NCBI GenBank assembly: GCA_038521865.1
Contig: JBCBKO010000005.1
Location: 186,001 to 250,000 of the forward strand
DNA from: CALBPI01 sp038521865
GTDB taxonomy: Bacteria > Pseudomonadota > Gammaproteobacteria > Steroidobacterales > Woeseiaceae
DNA: 64,000 nucleotides
Direction of reading: 5' to 3'
Every line of letters starts with the position of its first letter. Position 1 is the stretch's first letter. The notes below the pieces were generated by a model. That model had not been told where the DNA came from. It did no database searches and saw only the letters and a program-made list of their open reading frames with translations. Of this stretch, positions 47,801-56,813 are shown one piece after another. The translations under genes were made by a program, and so were the position numbers.

Positions 47801-49086
47801 GACAGCGAAAAAACTTCGGATTCGGGGAATTTCACCGTCACCGTGGTGCCTGTTCCGAGCTTGCTGTCGATAGATACCGGCCATCCGAACCGATCCGACA
47901 GGCGCTTGACGATCGTCAGGCCAACGCCGTGCCCGCCGCGTCGTCTGCCCGCACGAAAGAAGGGTGTGAAAATATTATCGACGTCTTCCTGTGCCATGCC
48001 CGGGCCAGTATCGATGATCTTGACCTCGCCGTCGCCGACCTCGACGGTGACGGACCCTTCGTCGGTGTAGGACAACCCATTTCTAAGCAGATTTCCGATC
48101 ACGCTGGCGAGGACTTTCTCGGGTGCACTGACCCGAATCCGGTGAGAGGCGCTGGAGTGCAGAGCGACCTTCTTGTCGGCAGCCAACATTTGGGAGCGCT
48201 CAACTTCTTCGGCAACGATGTCATTGACGCTGATGGGTTCCCCGACCAACTCCTGGCCGGACTCGCGCGCAAGCAAAAGAAAAGCCTCTGTGAGCTCTTC
48301 CATGTCTTCGGTTGACTTAGTGATGCGGTCGACCGATTTTCGGATTTCCGGGTCGATATCGTTACGCTTGCCTATCAGGCCTGCCGCCATACGGATGACA
48401 GTCAGCGGGCTCCTCAGCTCGTGGCTGGCGTCTCTTGTGAAGTTGCGCTCACGTTCGGTGAAGTCGACAAGCCGCTGGGTCAGATCCTGCATGGCTGAAC
48501 TCAGGACGAAAACCTCGTCGTCCAGTCGTCGCCGACTATCGGGCATCTCAAATAGCGCAACATCCGGTGCCGCAGGATCAAGCTGTTGGACCTTGTCTGC
48601 CAGCGCGATAACCGGTGATACCGCGCGTCGTGAGACTCGATAGGCACTGAACAACGCGAGATAAATGACGATCAGGACCAGCGCGAGCGGGAACAGGCCA
48701 AAAGTCAGGATCAGATTGTTGACCTGTACGCTGTCGAAGACGAGATAGAGGCGTTCATCGCCACGCTCACTGACGTAGGTAATCGCACTGAATGCTTCTT
48801 GCTCGTGAAAGCCAAGGCCGAGATCTTGCAGGTTGTCAGGTATCCCCTCACCGACACCTTGACGGTATCCGGTCATGTTGCGTGTGTCCGGAAGTTCGAT
48901 ATCGGGCTGAGTTTCGAACCGCTCCCAGTAGTAGTCGGCCTCGCCGCGCAATGCCTGCTTGATCAGTACATCTTCGAGGAAAAAGGACACAGCAAACACA
49001 CCGACCAGTGCGGCAAGACTGATGTAGATCGCTTGCAGCGCAAGATCACGACCCAGGCGGCGGGTGAGCCCTCGGTTAGTCGCCAT
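47776..49086 (-). CDS. Sensor histidine kinase (OmpR-type system)
   Basis: The 436-residue product starts at ATG 49086 and has two transmembrane helices (LQAIYISLAALVGVFAVSFF and LTFGLFPLALVLIVIYLALF) around a periplasmic domain of about 110 residues. HAMP-like and HisKA segments follow (NFTRDASHELRSPLTVIRMA, phospho-accepting His), then an ATPase domain with VIGNLLRNGLSYTDEG, VKIIDTGPGM and RRGGHGVGLTIVKRL. It overlaps the response regulator stop by 11 bp. Its flanking targets suggest it senses an envelope signal; the ligand is unknown. Confidence 0.93.
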   Translation of the reverse strand: MATNRGLTRRLGRDLALQAIYISLAALVGVFAVSFFLEDVLIKQALRGEADYYWERFETQPDIELPDTRNMTGYRQGVGEGIPDNLQDLGLGFHEQEAFSAITYVSERGDERLYLVFDSVQVNNLILTFGLFPLALVLIVIYLALFSAYRVSRRAVSPVIALADKVQQLDPAAPDVALFEMPDSRRRLDDEVFVLSSAMQDLTQRLVDFTERERNFTRDASHELRSPLTVIRMAAGLIGKRNDIDPEIRKSVDRITKSTEDMEELTEAFLLLARESGQELVGEPISVNDIVAEEVERSQMLAADKKVALHSSASHRIRVSAPEKVLASVIGNLLRNGLSYTDEGSVTVEVGDGEVKIIDTGPGMAQEDVDNIFTPFFRAGRRRGGHGVGLTIVKRLSDRFGWPVSIDSKLGTGTTVTVKFPESEVFSLSSHDLHTA

Positions 49087-49762
49087 CGACTTCCGCCAGG
49101 CGATAGCCGACGCCGGCGACGGTATGCATGATCGGTTTCGGGAAGGGCTTGTCGATCGCTTTTCGGAGGTTGTACAGATGACTGCGCAACGCATCGCTAT
49201 CCGGTGATGCGTCTTCCCAGACTGCACGTTCCAGATCTCGGCGGGTGACTACTTTAGGCGATGCTTGGAGCAAGGCAATCAGCAGCTTCAACCCGATAGG
49301 TGTAACCGAGACCGATTGACCGGCACGCGTAACCTGCATCGTACCGGTATCGAGGGTGAGGTCACCGACCGAGAGCAACGAGGGCGCCATGTGTCCGCCG
49401 GCGCGTCGTTGCAGCGCGCGCAGCCGCGCATCCAGCTCTTCGAGCTCAAACGGCTTAACGACATAGTCGTCCGCGCCCGCATCGAGCCCGGCAATCTTGT
49501 CATCCAGCGTGTCGCGCGCCGTCAACATCAGTATGGGCGTTGTGATATTCGCGTCGCGCCGCAGTCGGCGGCACACGGTCATCCCATCCATTCCCGGCAG
49601 CATCAAATCCAGCACGATTACGTCAAAGGATTCATTGAGTGCCAGATGCAGGCCACCCAGTCCGTCGGCAGCGTAGTCGACCTCGTGCTGCTGACTCTCC
49701 AAGTAGTCGCAGACCATCTCGGCGATGTCGTAGTTGTCTTCGATGACCAGAATTCGAGCCAT
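49076..49762 (-). CDS. OmpR-family response regulator
   Basis: The 228-residue protein has a receiver domain with the acidic pair in IEDNYDIAE, the phospho-acceptor Asp52 in VIVLDLMLPGMDG, and Lys in DYVVKPFELEELDARL. The OmpR winged helix follows (LTLDTGTMQVTRAGQSVSVT, GLKLLIALLQASPKVVTRRD, SDALRSHLYNLRKAIDKPFP, HTVAGVGYRLAE). It is encoded before and overlapping its kinase. Direct repeats 22 bp apart in its own upstream region suggest autoregulation. Confidence 0.95.
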   Translation of the reverse strand: MARILVIEDNYDIAEMVCDYLESQQHEVDYAADGLGGLHLALNESFDVIVLDLMLPGMDGMTVCRRLRRDANITTPILMLTARDTLDDKIAGLDAGADDYVVKPFELEELDARLRALQRRAGGHMAPSLLSVGDLTLDTGTMQVTRAGQSVSVTPIGLKLLIALLQASPKVVTRRDLERAVWEDASPDSDALRSHLYNLRKAIDKPFPKPIMHTVAGVGYRLAEVDGD

Positions 49763-49788
49763 AACCCATGCATTAGAAAAGAAAGCGT

Positions 49789-49819
49789 CGAGCTTAACCC
49801 ACCGCCGGTCCGAGCTTAA
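49789..49819. promoter_or_regulatory. Direct repeat CGAGCTTAA, 22 bp apart, upstream of the response regulator
   Basis: CGAGCTTAA occurs at 49789-49797 and again at 49811-49819, exactly two helical turns apart, 27-57 bp upstream of the response regulator ATG. The sequence differs from the TTCAC element, so it may serve another factor. The rest of the 203-bp gap to 49965 contains a CTAGCC/GGCTAG inverted repeat near 49852 and one isolated TTCAC. Confidence 0.35.
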
Positions 49820-49965
49820 GTGCCTGTGCCCGGCAAGGACAGTGGAGAGCTAGCCGATTGGCTAGGTCGGTCACCCCGGGGTATTGGTCACAATACCTCC
49901 GTGTTTAGCAAAGGCGAGTTCACAGGTCGACATCGATCCGGAGCCGCTGCGATAGCAGGGAAGAC

Positions 49966-50955
49966 ATGCCAAACCGACGACTCCCCCCACTCACTGCACT
50001 ACGCGCGTTCGAGGCGGTAGCCCGACACGAGTCGTTCAAGAAAGCCGCAGACGAGCTGTGCGTAACGCCCGGTGCGCTCAGCCAGCAGGTTCGCAAACTC
50101 GAAGAGGATCTCGGGGCAGCGCTTTTGATTCGTCACAACCGTTGCACCGAGGTCACCGATGCCGGGAGTGCGTTGCAGGACGGGCTCCAATCGGCGTTTC
50201 GCGAAATGCGCAGTGCGGTCAACGCGGCGTTGAACACGAGTGAACGGCCGACGTTGACCATCAGCTGCCCCGATTTTTTTGCGAGCAAATGGCTGGTGCC
50301 TCGATTGGCGCGCTTCACCAAGCACTATCCCGAGATTGATATCCGGATCACAACGCCGTCAGCCGACGAAACACAAACCGAAGCGCCAGACATCACTGTG
50401 TATATCAGTCGGTGGCGGCATGCCGCACCTGGGGCGCATCAAGTGCATCGCGAGCAGTTTGTCGCGATGATGTCCCCTGAGTTCGCAAGTCGTCACCGGA
50501 TAACAAAGCCTGCGGATTTATTGAATGTCCCTCTGATCGGCGACAGCTACTCCGAATGCTACTCCGGCTCACCGTCATGGCACGACTGGTTCTCCCTCGC
50601 CAACCTGACCACACCGGCGTCTGTCGGTCGAATCGATTTTGGGGATCGGGTGGATCAGGCAGTGGATGCCGCGATTGCTGGCATCGGTGTGATGCTGGCG
50701 CCGGCTACGCTGGTGAGCAATGAGGTGCTATCCGGCAGACTGGTGTGTCCGTTGGCGCACGTGCTCCAGTCGCGTGCGAGTTATACGATTGCCTGCCGGC
50801 GCTCGACGTCGAGTCAGTGGTCGATTGCCATGCGGGATTGGCTGTTAACTGAGCTTGCCGACAGCAAGCCGAACTCAGCATCGACCGACCGGAAAATCGT
50901 GCGCCCGCTTGTCCCGCCGCAGCCGACGTTTCCTGAGGTACGTGCGGTTTCCTGA
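49966..50955 (+). CDS. LysR-family regulator, GcvA-like
   Basis: The 329-residue protein starts MPNRRLPPLTALRAFEAVAR and has HESFKKAADELCVTPGALSQ, QVRKLEEDLGAALLIRHNRC, the GcvA-type DNA-binding domain. The effector domain includes LTISCPDFFASKWLVPRLAR and GDRVDQAVDAAIAGIGVMLA. It is about 20-30 residues longer at the C-terminus than typical members. It lies between the two-component genes and MipA but shows no obvious link to either. Confidence 0.93.
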   Translation: MPNRRLPPLTALRAFEAVARHESFKKAADELCVTPGALSQQVRKLEEDLGAALLIRHNRCTEVTDAGSALQDGLQSAFREMRSAVNAALNTSERPTLTISCPDFFASKWLVPRLARFTKHYPEIDIRITTPSADETQTEAPDITVYISRWRHAAPGAHQVHREQFVAMMSPEFASRHRITKPADLLNVPLIGDSYSECYSGSPSWHDWFSLANLTTPASVGRIDFGDRVDQAVDAAIAGIGVMLAPATLVSNEVLSGRLVCPLAHVLQSRASYTIACRRSTSSQWSIAMRDWLLTELADSKPNSASTDRKIVRPLVPPQPTFPEVRAVS

Positions 50956-50975
50956 TTAGTTTTTCTAACGCGACT

Positions 50976-51013
50976 TTCACGTCGCGTTCACGCCGGACTG
51001 ACATCGGTTTCAC
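50976..51013 (+). promoter_or_regulatory. Triple TTCAC repeat (11- and 22-bp spacing) upstream of MipA
   Basis: TTCAC occurs at 50976, 50987 and 51009, spacings 11 and 22 bp, with GACATCG between the second and third copies, as upstream of DUF2878 on the other strand. The element ends 51 bp before the MipA ATG at 51065. I infer that it is the site of the OmpR-type regulator encoded at 49076-49762. Confidence 0.65.
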
Positions 51014-51064
51014 ATCGAAGCGCGGATCATGCGCATCTCGACTATTCGAACCGGAGACAGATCC

Positions 51065-51898
51065 ATGTTTCAAACGATCTTTTCTCGAGCGGCAATGGCC
51101 GCTGTGATTGCCTTATTGCTGACCGTCAGTGCCTTCGCCCAGGACTCTGGCAGAGCGGACGATGCTGCCGCACAACCTGCACGTCCTTCCGAGGGTTGGA
51201 CCGGCGAGCTGGGTGTGGCGAGCATCGTGAACCCTTCCTTTCAAGGTGCGAACAGCTACGAAGTCATTCCTGTGCCGTATTTCGATGTGCGCTATTCCAA
51301 CACTCAGGGCGTTAAGTACTTCGGCAACATCCCTCAAGGCTTTGGTGGTTACATCACAAGAAATCGTGATGCGAGAGGTTCGCAAAACGACTTTTTTATC
51401 TCTATCGCGCCAGGGTTCGCGAATCGTGAGGTCGACGATGTTGAAGGCATCGAAGAGTTTGGACCAGCGGCCGAATTACGTGTCGGCTGGGAATTCGCCA
51501 AAGGTTCCTGGGCTATGGGCGCCACCGTCGCGCAAGCGGTTGGCACGGGCCATGAGGGTGCATACCTCGACTTGAATGCTGCATGGCGCAAGCGCCTCGG
51601 CCAGCGAGGTTTTTTGTCGGTTGGACCGACGTTGCGGATCGCTGATGGTCAGTACATGGACGCTTTCTACGGCATCACGCCAACAGAGACCGCAGCTTCG
51701 GGTATCGCGACCTATGACGCCAGCGCCGGTATCGAGAGCGTCGGCGTGCAAGGCATCGTTAGTGTGCCCGTCAGCGAAAGGTGGCGGCTGACGACGGTGG
51801 TTTCTGTATCCCAACTCCAGGCTGATGCTGCTGACAGCTCGCTGACGGAAGAGCCAACGCAAGCGTTTTTCCTAACGGCGCTGACGTATCGCTTCTAG
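51065..51898 (+). CDS. MipA/OmpV family outer-membrane protein
   Basis: The 277-residue product starts at ATG 51065 with a signal peptide (RAAMAAVIALLLTVSAFAQD). A beta-rich barrel follows with MipA features: GELGVASIVNPSFQGANSYE, VIPVPYFDVRYSNTQGVKYF and the terminal FFLTALTYRF ending in phenylalanine. MipA/OmpV proteins scaffold murein enzymes or act as pores, and many are controlled by adjacent two-component systems, as is likely here. It converges on the NarL-type regulator 11 bp away. Confidence 0.92.
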   Translation: MFQTIFSRAAMAAVIALLLTVSAFAQDSGRADDAAAQPARPSEGWTGELGVASIVNPSFQGANSYEVIPVPYFDVRYSNTQGVKYFGNIPQGFGGYITRNRDARGSQNDFFISIAPGFANREVDDVEGIEEFGPAAELRVGWEFAKGSWAMGATVAQAVGTGHEGAYLDLNAAWRKRLGQRGFLSVGPTLRIADGQYMDAFYGITPTETAASGIATYDASAGIESVGVQGIVSVPVSERWRLTTVVSVSQLQADAADSSLTEEPTQAFFLTALTYRF

Positions 51899-51909
51899 AG
51901 CAATCGCGA

Positions 51910-52545
51910 TCAGACCGAGATGATCCCTTTCTTCACGGCGGCCGCGACGGCGGCCGTACGTGAAGAGACGCCGAGCTTCAGGTATGCATTGTTCAAATGA
52001 AACTTCACGGTTGAGGTTGTCACGTTCAAGTCATTCGCGATCAGCGAGTTGCTCTTGCCGTTGGCGACCAAAGTGAGAATCTCTGTCTCTCTGGGGGATA
52101 GGCTGTTTTCTCCGAGCCTCGAGGCAAGTTTGCTAGCCAGATGAGGTGCAAGGTAGGTGCTGCCCTGCAGTACGGTGCGCAGTGCCGCAACGATATCGTC
52201 AGGCTTGTCGTCTTTTAGCAGGTAGCCTTTGGCGCCGGCTTTGATGACACGAAATACCTCCTCGTCGGTATCGTAGGAACTGATCACGACGACGCGCGCC
52301 TCAGGATCGACGCTTTTGATGCGCGTGATTGCGCTCACCGCATCGCCGTCGGCCATACGTAGATCAAAAAGACCGATATCCGGTCGATGTTCGTCCCACA
52401 GCGCCACAGCGGTCTCAACACCGTCAGCTTCGGCGATACACGACAAACCATGATCGCTATTGACGATCGCTACCATTCCGGCACGCACGACCGGATGATC
52501 ATCAGCCACGAGTACCCGAGTTTCTGAATTGCCTGCGTTGGTCAT
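51910..52545 (-). CDS. NarL/LuxR-family response regulator
   Basis: The 211-residue protein has a receiver domain (VLVADDHPVVRAGMVAIVNS, acceptor Asp61 in GLFDLRMADGD, Lys in GAKGYLLKDDKPDDIVAAL) and a LuxR-type DNA-binding domain (LSPRETEILTLVANGKSNSL, DLNVTTSTVKFHLNNAYLKL). It lies 80 bp downstream of the propeller sensor kinase on the same strand and is its obvious partner. A 7-bp hairpin AGGTCTG/CAGACCT lies in the gap at 52588-52604. Confidence 0.94.
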   Translation of the reverse strand: MTNAGNSETRVLVADDHPVVRAGMVAIVNSDHGLSCIAEADGVETAVALWDEHRPDIGLFDLRMADGDAVSAITRIKSVDPEARVVVISSYDTDEEVFRVIKAGAKGYLLKDDKPDDIVAALRTVLQGSTYLAPHLASKLASRLGENSLSPRETEILTLVANGKSNSLIANDLNVTTSTVKFHLNNAYLKLGVSSRTAAVAAAVKKGIISV

Positions 52546-52625
52546 CTCGTTACCTTGCCTCGTTGACTGCCAGAAGCAACCGCAATGAGGTCTGATGCAG
52601 ACCTGTACTTTCGGTCAGGGTGTCC

Positions 52626-55600
52626 TCACCAGAAGCGCCCGACAGTGATAACGACGCGGGTACCCGCTTCTGGACGACTGGAGATCTCGAGTCTTGCTCT
52701 GCAGGCCTTTGCCATGCGCGTCATTGAGGCCAACCCAAATGTGCGACGGCTCTGCGCGGCATGTCGATCAAACCCAATTCCGTTGTCAATGACTTCGACT
52801 GACATATCCAGCGACCGCCATCGGATGTGGACGTCAATTTGCGACGCTTGAGCGTGCTTCGCCGCGTTGGTCATCGCTTCCTTGGCGATTCGTGAAACGA
52901 AGAACACCCGATCGGTTCGCAGGCGCCAGGGTGCGCCCGTTTCGTTAACCGACACAAGATCGCCATCGCGGCCTACAAACCGCGCAGGGTCATGGGTTTG
53001 TAGTGCTTCAGCTAGCGGCGGCAATTTGCTGGTGGCATTGAGCTCGTTGACGCTGGCTCTGGCGGAGCGCGCCGCCGCCTCAAGCAAAGAGACCAGTTTG
53101 GGTTTTGCATCATCTGCACCTGGGGCGTCCGGTAGCGCACGACTGATCATCAAAGCACCGAACACTTCCTGCATGAATGTATCGTGGAAGTCCTGCGCGA
53201 TGCGTTTGCGCTCGTCACCAATGAGCTTATAGCGACGTCGAAGCCGGCGAATGTTCCACAGATAAGTGAGTGTGATCAGACCGAAAAATGCAGCGATTGC
53301 AGCACTCTTGGCGAAATTCGTCTCCCACCAGAAGCTGCGCACAACGATTGTTTGCTCGTTCACCGAGGAGCTCACTCCAGTGGGTTGCGAGATGCGCGCA
53401 CTGAACCGATACGTGCCAGGCGACAGTCTCGGAAATACCAGTTGTTCATCGAGTTCGATACCGCCGGTTAACACTGTCCGGTTTGTGTCATCGGCAAACT
53501 GATAGTCGATCCGAACACCTGGCTGCAGCTGCAAGTCTCTCGACGCAAAGCTCATGGTGAGATCGCGACTCGTCGGACCAACAAACAAACCTGCGGCGCT
53601 AATGCGAATGGCTTCATCGCCGCTCGTGATGCGGGTAATTTCGGGTGCACCAGGCACGATCCCGCGAATGCTCGCAGGCTGAAAGAGTGAGGCACTAGAG
53701 CCACTGCTGGTCATCGCCCATCCTTGCTCCGTGAGTGTCAGCGCATTTTGTGTCGTACGCGTCGCGTGCAACCCGTCGGCGACTGTGAATCGACGCCAGC
53801 TTTGGTCGTTCGGATCAAGTCGCAGCACGCCGGCAGCGCCTGCGAACCATACGGTACCGTCTTCGTGAGTCTCGGCCGACAGTTGTGCGCCGATGCGTTC
53901 ACCGTCGACCTGATCAATTAGCTCATAGTCTTTGAAGTCACGATCGGTAGCCAGCACGCCCGACTCGGTGGCGACATAGACCTTGCCGTCCGCCGTTGGT
54001 GCAACGGCGTAGTACTTGCCTTGGAGACGTTTGTCATTGGCTCTGTCGAAGAGGGTCGATGCAGCAATGGTTCTGGATTCGAGATCGAGTCTGTAAACGG
54101 CACGGTCCCCAACGGCAAAGACATCATCGCCAATGACGTTGACATGATAGAAGCTCGGATCACCGGTAGGTATGACGGGCGCCTCGCTAACTCCGACCTT
54201 TCCGTCGTCGGATTGATAGACAAGCTCAAGCTCAAACGTTTCCCGATCGAAAACGGTCACACCGCCGCCGGTCGCAGCGAGTATCTTGTCTCCTACGAAT
54301 TCCAAAAAGTAAGTGACCTCGGTTTTTGGTGAGCCGTCTTGCATCACGAAATCACGCATTTGCCGAGTGCCTGATTCGTCGTGGTAGTACACGCCTCGGT
54401 TGGTCCCTACCCACCACGCATCATCGCGCTCGCGCCGTAATGCATAGATTCTGAGATCACCCAGCACATCAGGTGCAATCGCCTCAAACGCGTCGGAGCC
54501 AGGTTGGGTCTCTCGATACAGGCCTTGCAGCGTGCCGATAAGCACGCGTCCCGATGTATCCGTCGCGACGCTCCACACGCTCTCATCCGGAATGCCTGTT
54601 TGTGATGGAGTGTTGGGGGCGAATCGACGTACATCAGGTGTGCTCTTGATGAAGCGTGGCGCGCGACCGCGGGAGCCCACGATCAGGTCGCCATTCAAGT
54701 CCGTGTAGAACATGGCGATTGAAACGGCGCCGGACGATCGTCCTATCGCTGATGTGCGGCAGGACGCTGGATAAGCGTCACCGGGTCTCCAGCGCGAGAG
54801 CTGACTTACGCTGGCGATCCAGAGTGTATTCGAGGCATCGAATGCAACGTAGTTCATACTGTCGGTTGGAAGTCCGGGTAATTCTTCACGCGTGAATCGT
54901 TCCGCGTCTTTCGATGCATCGGCGGGTACATGTACCAGTTGCGACCGCTTGGTGACCATCCATAGGTCACCCGACTGACTGATGGCTGCGTTGAAACCGG
55001 TGAGCCTCAGGTCCGCTTCTCTTTCGGTGCCCAGTGCACCGGTCTCGCTGTTTGCAGCGACAGTGAAGACTGCGTGCGACGATATGGCCACCACGGAGTC
55101 CCGGAATGGCTTGAGATCGTAGACTCGACCTCGGCTGCCGGTGCCACCGGTTGAAAACTCGCCCAGAAGCTCGCGCGAATCCGCATCGATGATGGCCCCA
55201 CCGTTTTCATGACCGATATAGAGCAATCCCTCGTAAAGGAGTAACGAGTAGACCTTGGACGGTTCACCTGACGGGCTGAAAAGCACCGTTTCGAAAGTCC
55301 GCTGTTGAATGTCGAACCAGGACAACCCTGCCGCATGACCGACCCAGAGGCCGGTGTCGTCCGCTGCAAGTGCACGCACGTGCCCCGCCGGGAGTTGATC
55401 ATCATCGTTTGGACTGGCCAGAAAACGCGTGACCCCGGAGCCCTCGATGCGATAAAGACCCTCACGACCGCCGAGATAAAGAAAGCCGTCGCTAGCTCGC
55501 ACAGCCGAGAAGGTGCTCGAATCCATGTGCTCCGAGCCTGGGATGTTGAACCACGCCGGCACGCAAGCAGTGCCTTTGGGTATGGGCACAGGGTCTGCCG

Positions 55601-55664
55601 CGCCAATCATGTTGGCTGTGCATAGCAGGAGCGCAACAGCGCCTCGGTACGCGCATGCTCTCAT
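52626..55664 (-). CDS. Two-component sensor kinase with periplasmic beta-propeller (NarX/HisKA_3 type)
   Basis: The 1012-residue product starts with a signal peptide (YRGAVALLLCTANMIGAADP). About 750 residues of two-component-regulator propeller repeats follow (for example VWSVATDTSGRVLIGTLQGL and VAPTADGKVYVATESGVLAT), then a Y_Y_Y-type domain (RLSPGTYRFSARISQ), one transmembrane helix (SAAIAAFFGLITLTYLWNIR), a HisKA_3 dimerisation domain (RKRIAQDFHDTFMQEVFGAL, phospho-His) and an ATPase domain (VSRIAKEAMTNAAKHAQASQ, VIDNGIGFDR). Propeller sensors of this type often detect polysaccharide fragments, though here the ligand is unknown. The ATG at 55664 overlaps the LysR stop. Confidence 0.93.
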   Translation of the reverse strand: MRACAYRGAVALLLCTANMIGAADPVPIPKGTACVPAWFNIPGSEHMDSSTFSAVRASDGFLYLGGREGLYRIEGSGVTRFLASPNDDDQLPAGHVRALAADDTGLWVGHAAGLSWFDIQQRTFETVLFSPSGEPSKVYSLLLYEGLLYIGHENGGAIIDADSRELLGEFSTGGTGSRGRVYDLKPFRDSVVAISSHAVFTVAANSETGALGTEREADLRLTGFNAAISQSGDLWMVTKRSQLVHVPADASKDAERFTREELPGLPTDSMNYVAFDASNTLWIASVSQLSRWRPGDAYPASCRTSAIGRSSGAVSIAMFYTDLNGDLIVGSRGRAPRFIKSTPDVRRFAPNTPSQTGIPDESVWSVATDTSGRVLIGTLQGLYRETQPGSDAFEAIAPDVLGDLRIYALRRERDDAWWVGTNRGVYYHDESGTRQMRDFVMQDGSPKTEVTYFLEFVGDKILAATGGGVTVFDRETFELELVYQSDDGKVGVSEAPVIPTGDPSFYHVNVIGDDVFAVGDRAVYRLDLESRTIAASTLFDRANDKRLQGKYYAVAPTADGKVYVATESGVLATDRDFKDYELIDQVDGERIGAQLSAETHEDGTVWFAGAAGVLRLDPNDQSWRRFTVADGLHATRTTQNALTLTEQGWAMTSSGSSASLFQPASIRGIVPGAPEITRITSGDEAIRISAAGLFVGPTSRDLTMSFASRDLQLQPGVRIDYQFADDTNRTVLTGGIELDEQLVFPRLSPGTYRFSARISQPTGVSSSVNEQTIVVRSFWWETNFAKSAAIAAFFGLITLTYLWNIRRLRRRYKLIGDERKRIAQDFHDTFMQEVFGALMISRALPDAPGADDAKPKLVSLLEAAARSARASVNELNATSKLPPLAEALQTHDPARFVGRDGDLVSVNETGAPWRLRTDRVFFVSRIAKEAMTNAAKHAQASQIDVHIRWRSLDMSVEVIDNGIGFDRHAAQSRRTFGLASMTRMAKACRARLEISSRPEAGTRVVITVGRFW

Positions 55665-56572
55665 GCGACGAGATCCCAATAAGGTCGATGTCCGAAGCGT
55701 GCATCAAGAAGCTCAACAAAAAGTCGAACCTTTGCCGATAGATGTCTGTGCCTCGGATAAAGCGCTGAGAGTGTCAGGTCGGTTGGCTGGTAATCGGGCA
55801 AGACTGTTTGAAGCTCATTGCTCTGCAGCGCGCTGCCAACGATAAAGGTTGGTAGCAGTGCGATGCCTTGGCCCGCAATAGCAGCCGACTTCAGAACCTC
55901 GCCATTGTTTGACCACATCCTGCAGCGGATGGGCCAGGAGCGTTCTCCGTCCGGGCCACCGAGTCGCCATTGAGTCGCCGAGCCTGAATAGCCGTATTGC
56001 AAACATGGGGCCTCGCGCAGTGCTTCCGGCGTCTGAAGATCGCCGAGCTGCGTAATGAGTGCGGGAGCCGCGCACAGCACGCGCTTGGCGGTTACGATTT
56101 CCTTGTTGATCAGGCTAGTTGGGAAATCCAACTCGCCGATTCGAATCGTGATGTCGAATCCCTCTTCGATCGGATCAACGAACCGATCGTTCAGCACAAG
56201 CTCGACCCTCACATCAGAGTGCTCGCCCATGAACTCGCTAACGACCGACGCGAGGTGTTGCGTGCCGAATGTCATCGGTGCGTTGATACGCAGGTTTCCG
56301 GATGGCCTCTCTTGAAGTGCCGTAACTGCACCGATGGCTTCTTCAACGTCGCTCAGAATTTGTGTGCATCGATCGTAGAACGCCAGTCCTGTTTCAGTCG
56401 GCGTGACTTTGCGAGTGCTTCGCACAAGCAGCTGGGTCCCGAGATGATTTTCCAACCCAATTACCGCCTTGTTTACCACGGACCGTGACAAACCCATCGC
56501 CCGCGCAGCGGCGGCAAAGCCGTGGTGTTCGACGACTTTGGTAAATGCGCGCATACCTTCGAGACGGTCCAT
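55661..56572 (-). CDS. LysR-family transcriptional regulator
   Basis: The 303-residue LysR protein has the helix-turn-helix MDRLEGMRAFTKVVEHHGFA with RAMGLSRSVVNKAVIGLENH, then LLVRSTRKVTPTETG, and an effector domain with PSGNLRINAPMTFGTQHLAS typical of the CrgA/DmlR group. Its stop overlaps the start of the propeller kinase (ATGA), so the two may be translationally coupled. It diverges from the pirin gene, its likely target. Confidence 0.93.
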   Translation of the reverse strand: MDRLEGMRAFTKVVEHHGFAAAARAMGLSRSVVNKAVIGLENHLGTQLLVRSTRKVTPTETGLAFYDRCTQILSDVEEAIGAVTALQERPSGNLRINAPMTFGTQHLASVVSEFMGEHSDVRVELVLNDRFVDPIEEGFDITIRIGELDFPTSLINKEIVTAKRVLCAAPALITQLGDLQTPEALREAPCLQYGYSGSATQWRLGGPDGERSWPIRCRMWSNNGEVLKSAAIAGQGIALLPTFIVGSALQSNELQTVLPDYQPTDLTLSALYPRHRHLSAKVRLFVELLDARFGHRPYWDLVA

Positions 56573-56708
56573 CTGACTGATTCCAATCCAGAGAAAAGGG
56601 ACGCCTTAGCGGCGCTAATCCGATACCGCCAATAACTGGTTTGTCAGCTCGTATGCCGAGACGCAGGATATTGCGGACTTCGACAGTATCTTAGCTGTCG
56701 TACCTGAT

Positions 56709-56727
56709 TGTCGCAACAATAGCGACA
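56709..56727. promoter_or_regulatory. Inverted repeat TGTCGC-N7-GCGACA in the LysR/pirin promoter
   Basis: TGTCGC (56709-56714) and GCGACA (56722-56727) form a perfect inverted repeat with a T-N11-A geometry inside it, as expected for a LysR-type site. It lies in the 241-bp divergent gap, about 137 bp from the LysR start and 87 bp from the pirin start. Other TGTCG words nearby (56696, 56764) may be secondary half-sites. Confidence 0.5.
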
Positions 56728-56813
56728 GAATGTCATCGATTTATCAGATTGTAGCCGAATAGATGTCGTATTAGAGTTTCGCCATCAAGAAATCGCTCAA
56801 TCAGGAGACCATC

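Noticed and set aside
49076..49762. The OmpR-type regulator as the PhoB that would bind the Pho-like boxes
   Set aside because: Its neighbours and the TTCAC element point to a different regulon, the kinase has no PhoR-like PAS domain that I can see, and no pst or phoU gene is near.
49918..49922. Isolated TTCAC followed by GACATCG upstream of the LysR gene at 49966
   Set aside because: The other two TTCAC copies at 11- and 22-bp spacing are missing.
52588..52604. AGGTCTG/CAGACCT hairpin between the propeller kinase and its regulator
   Set aside because: The stem is only 7 bp with a 3-nt loop and no T-run; too weak to call a terminator.
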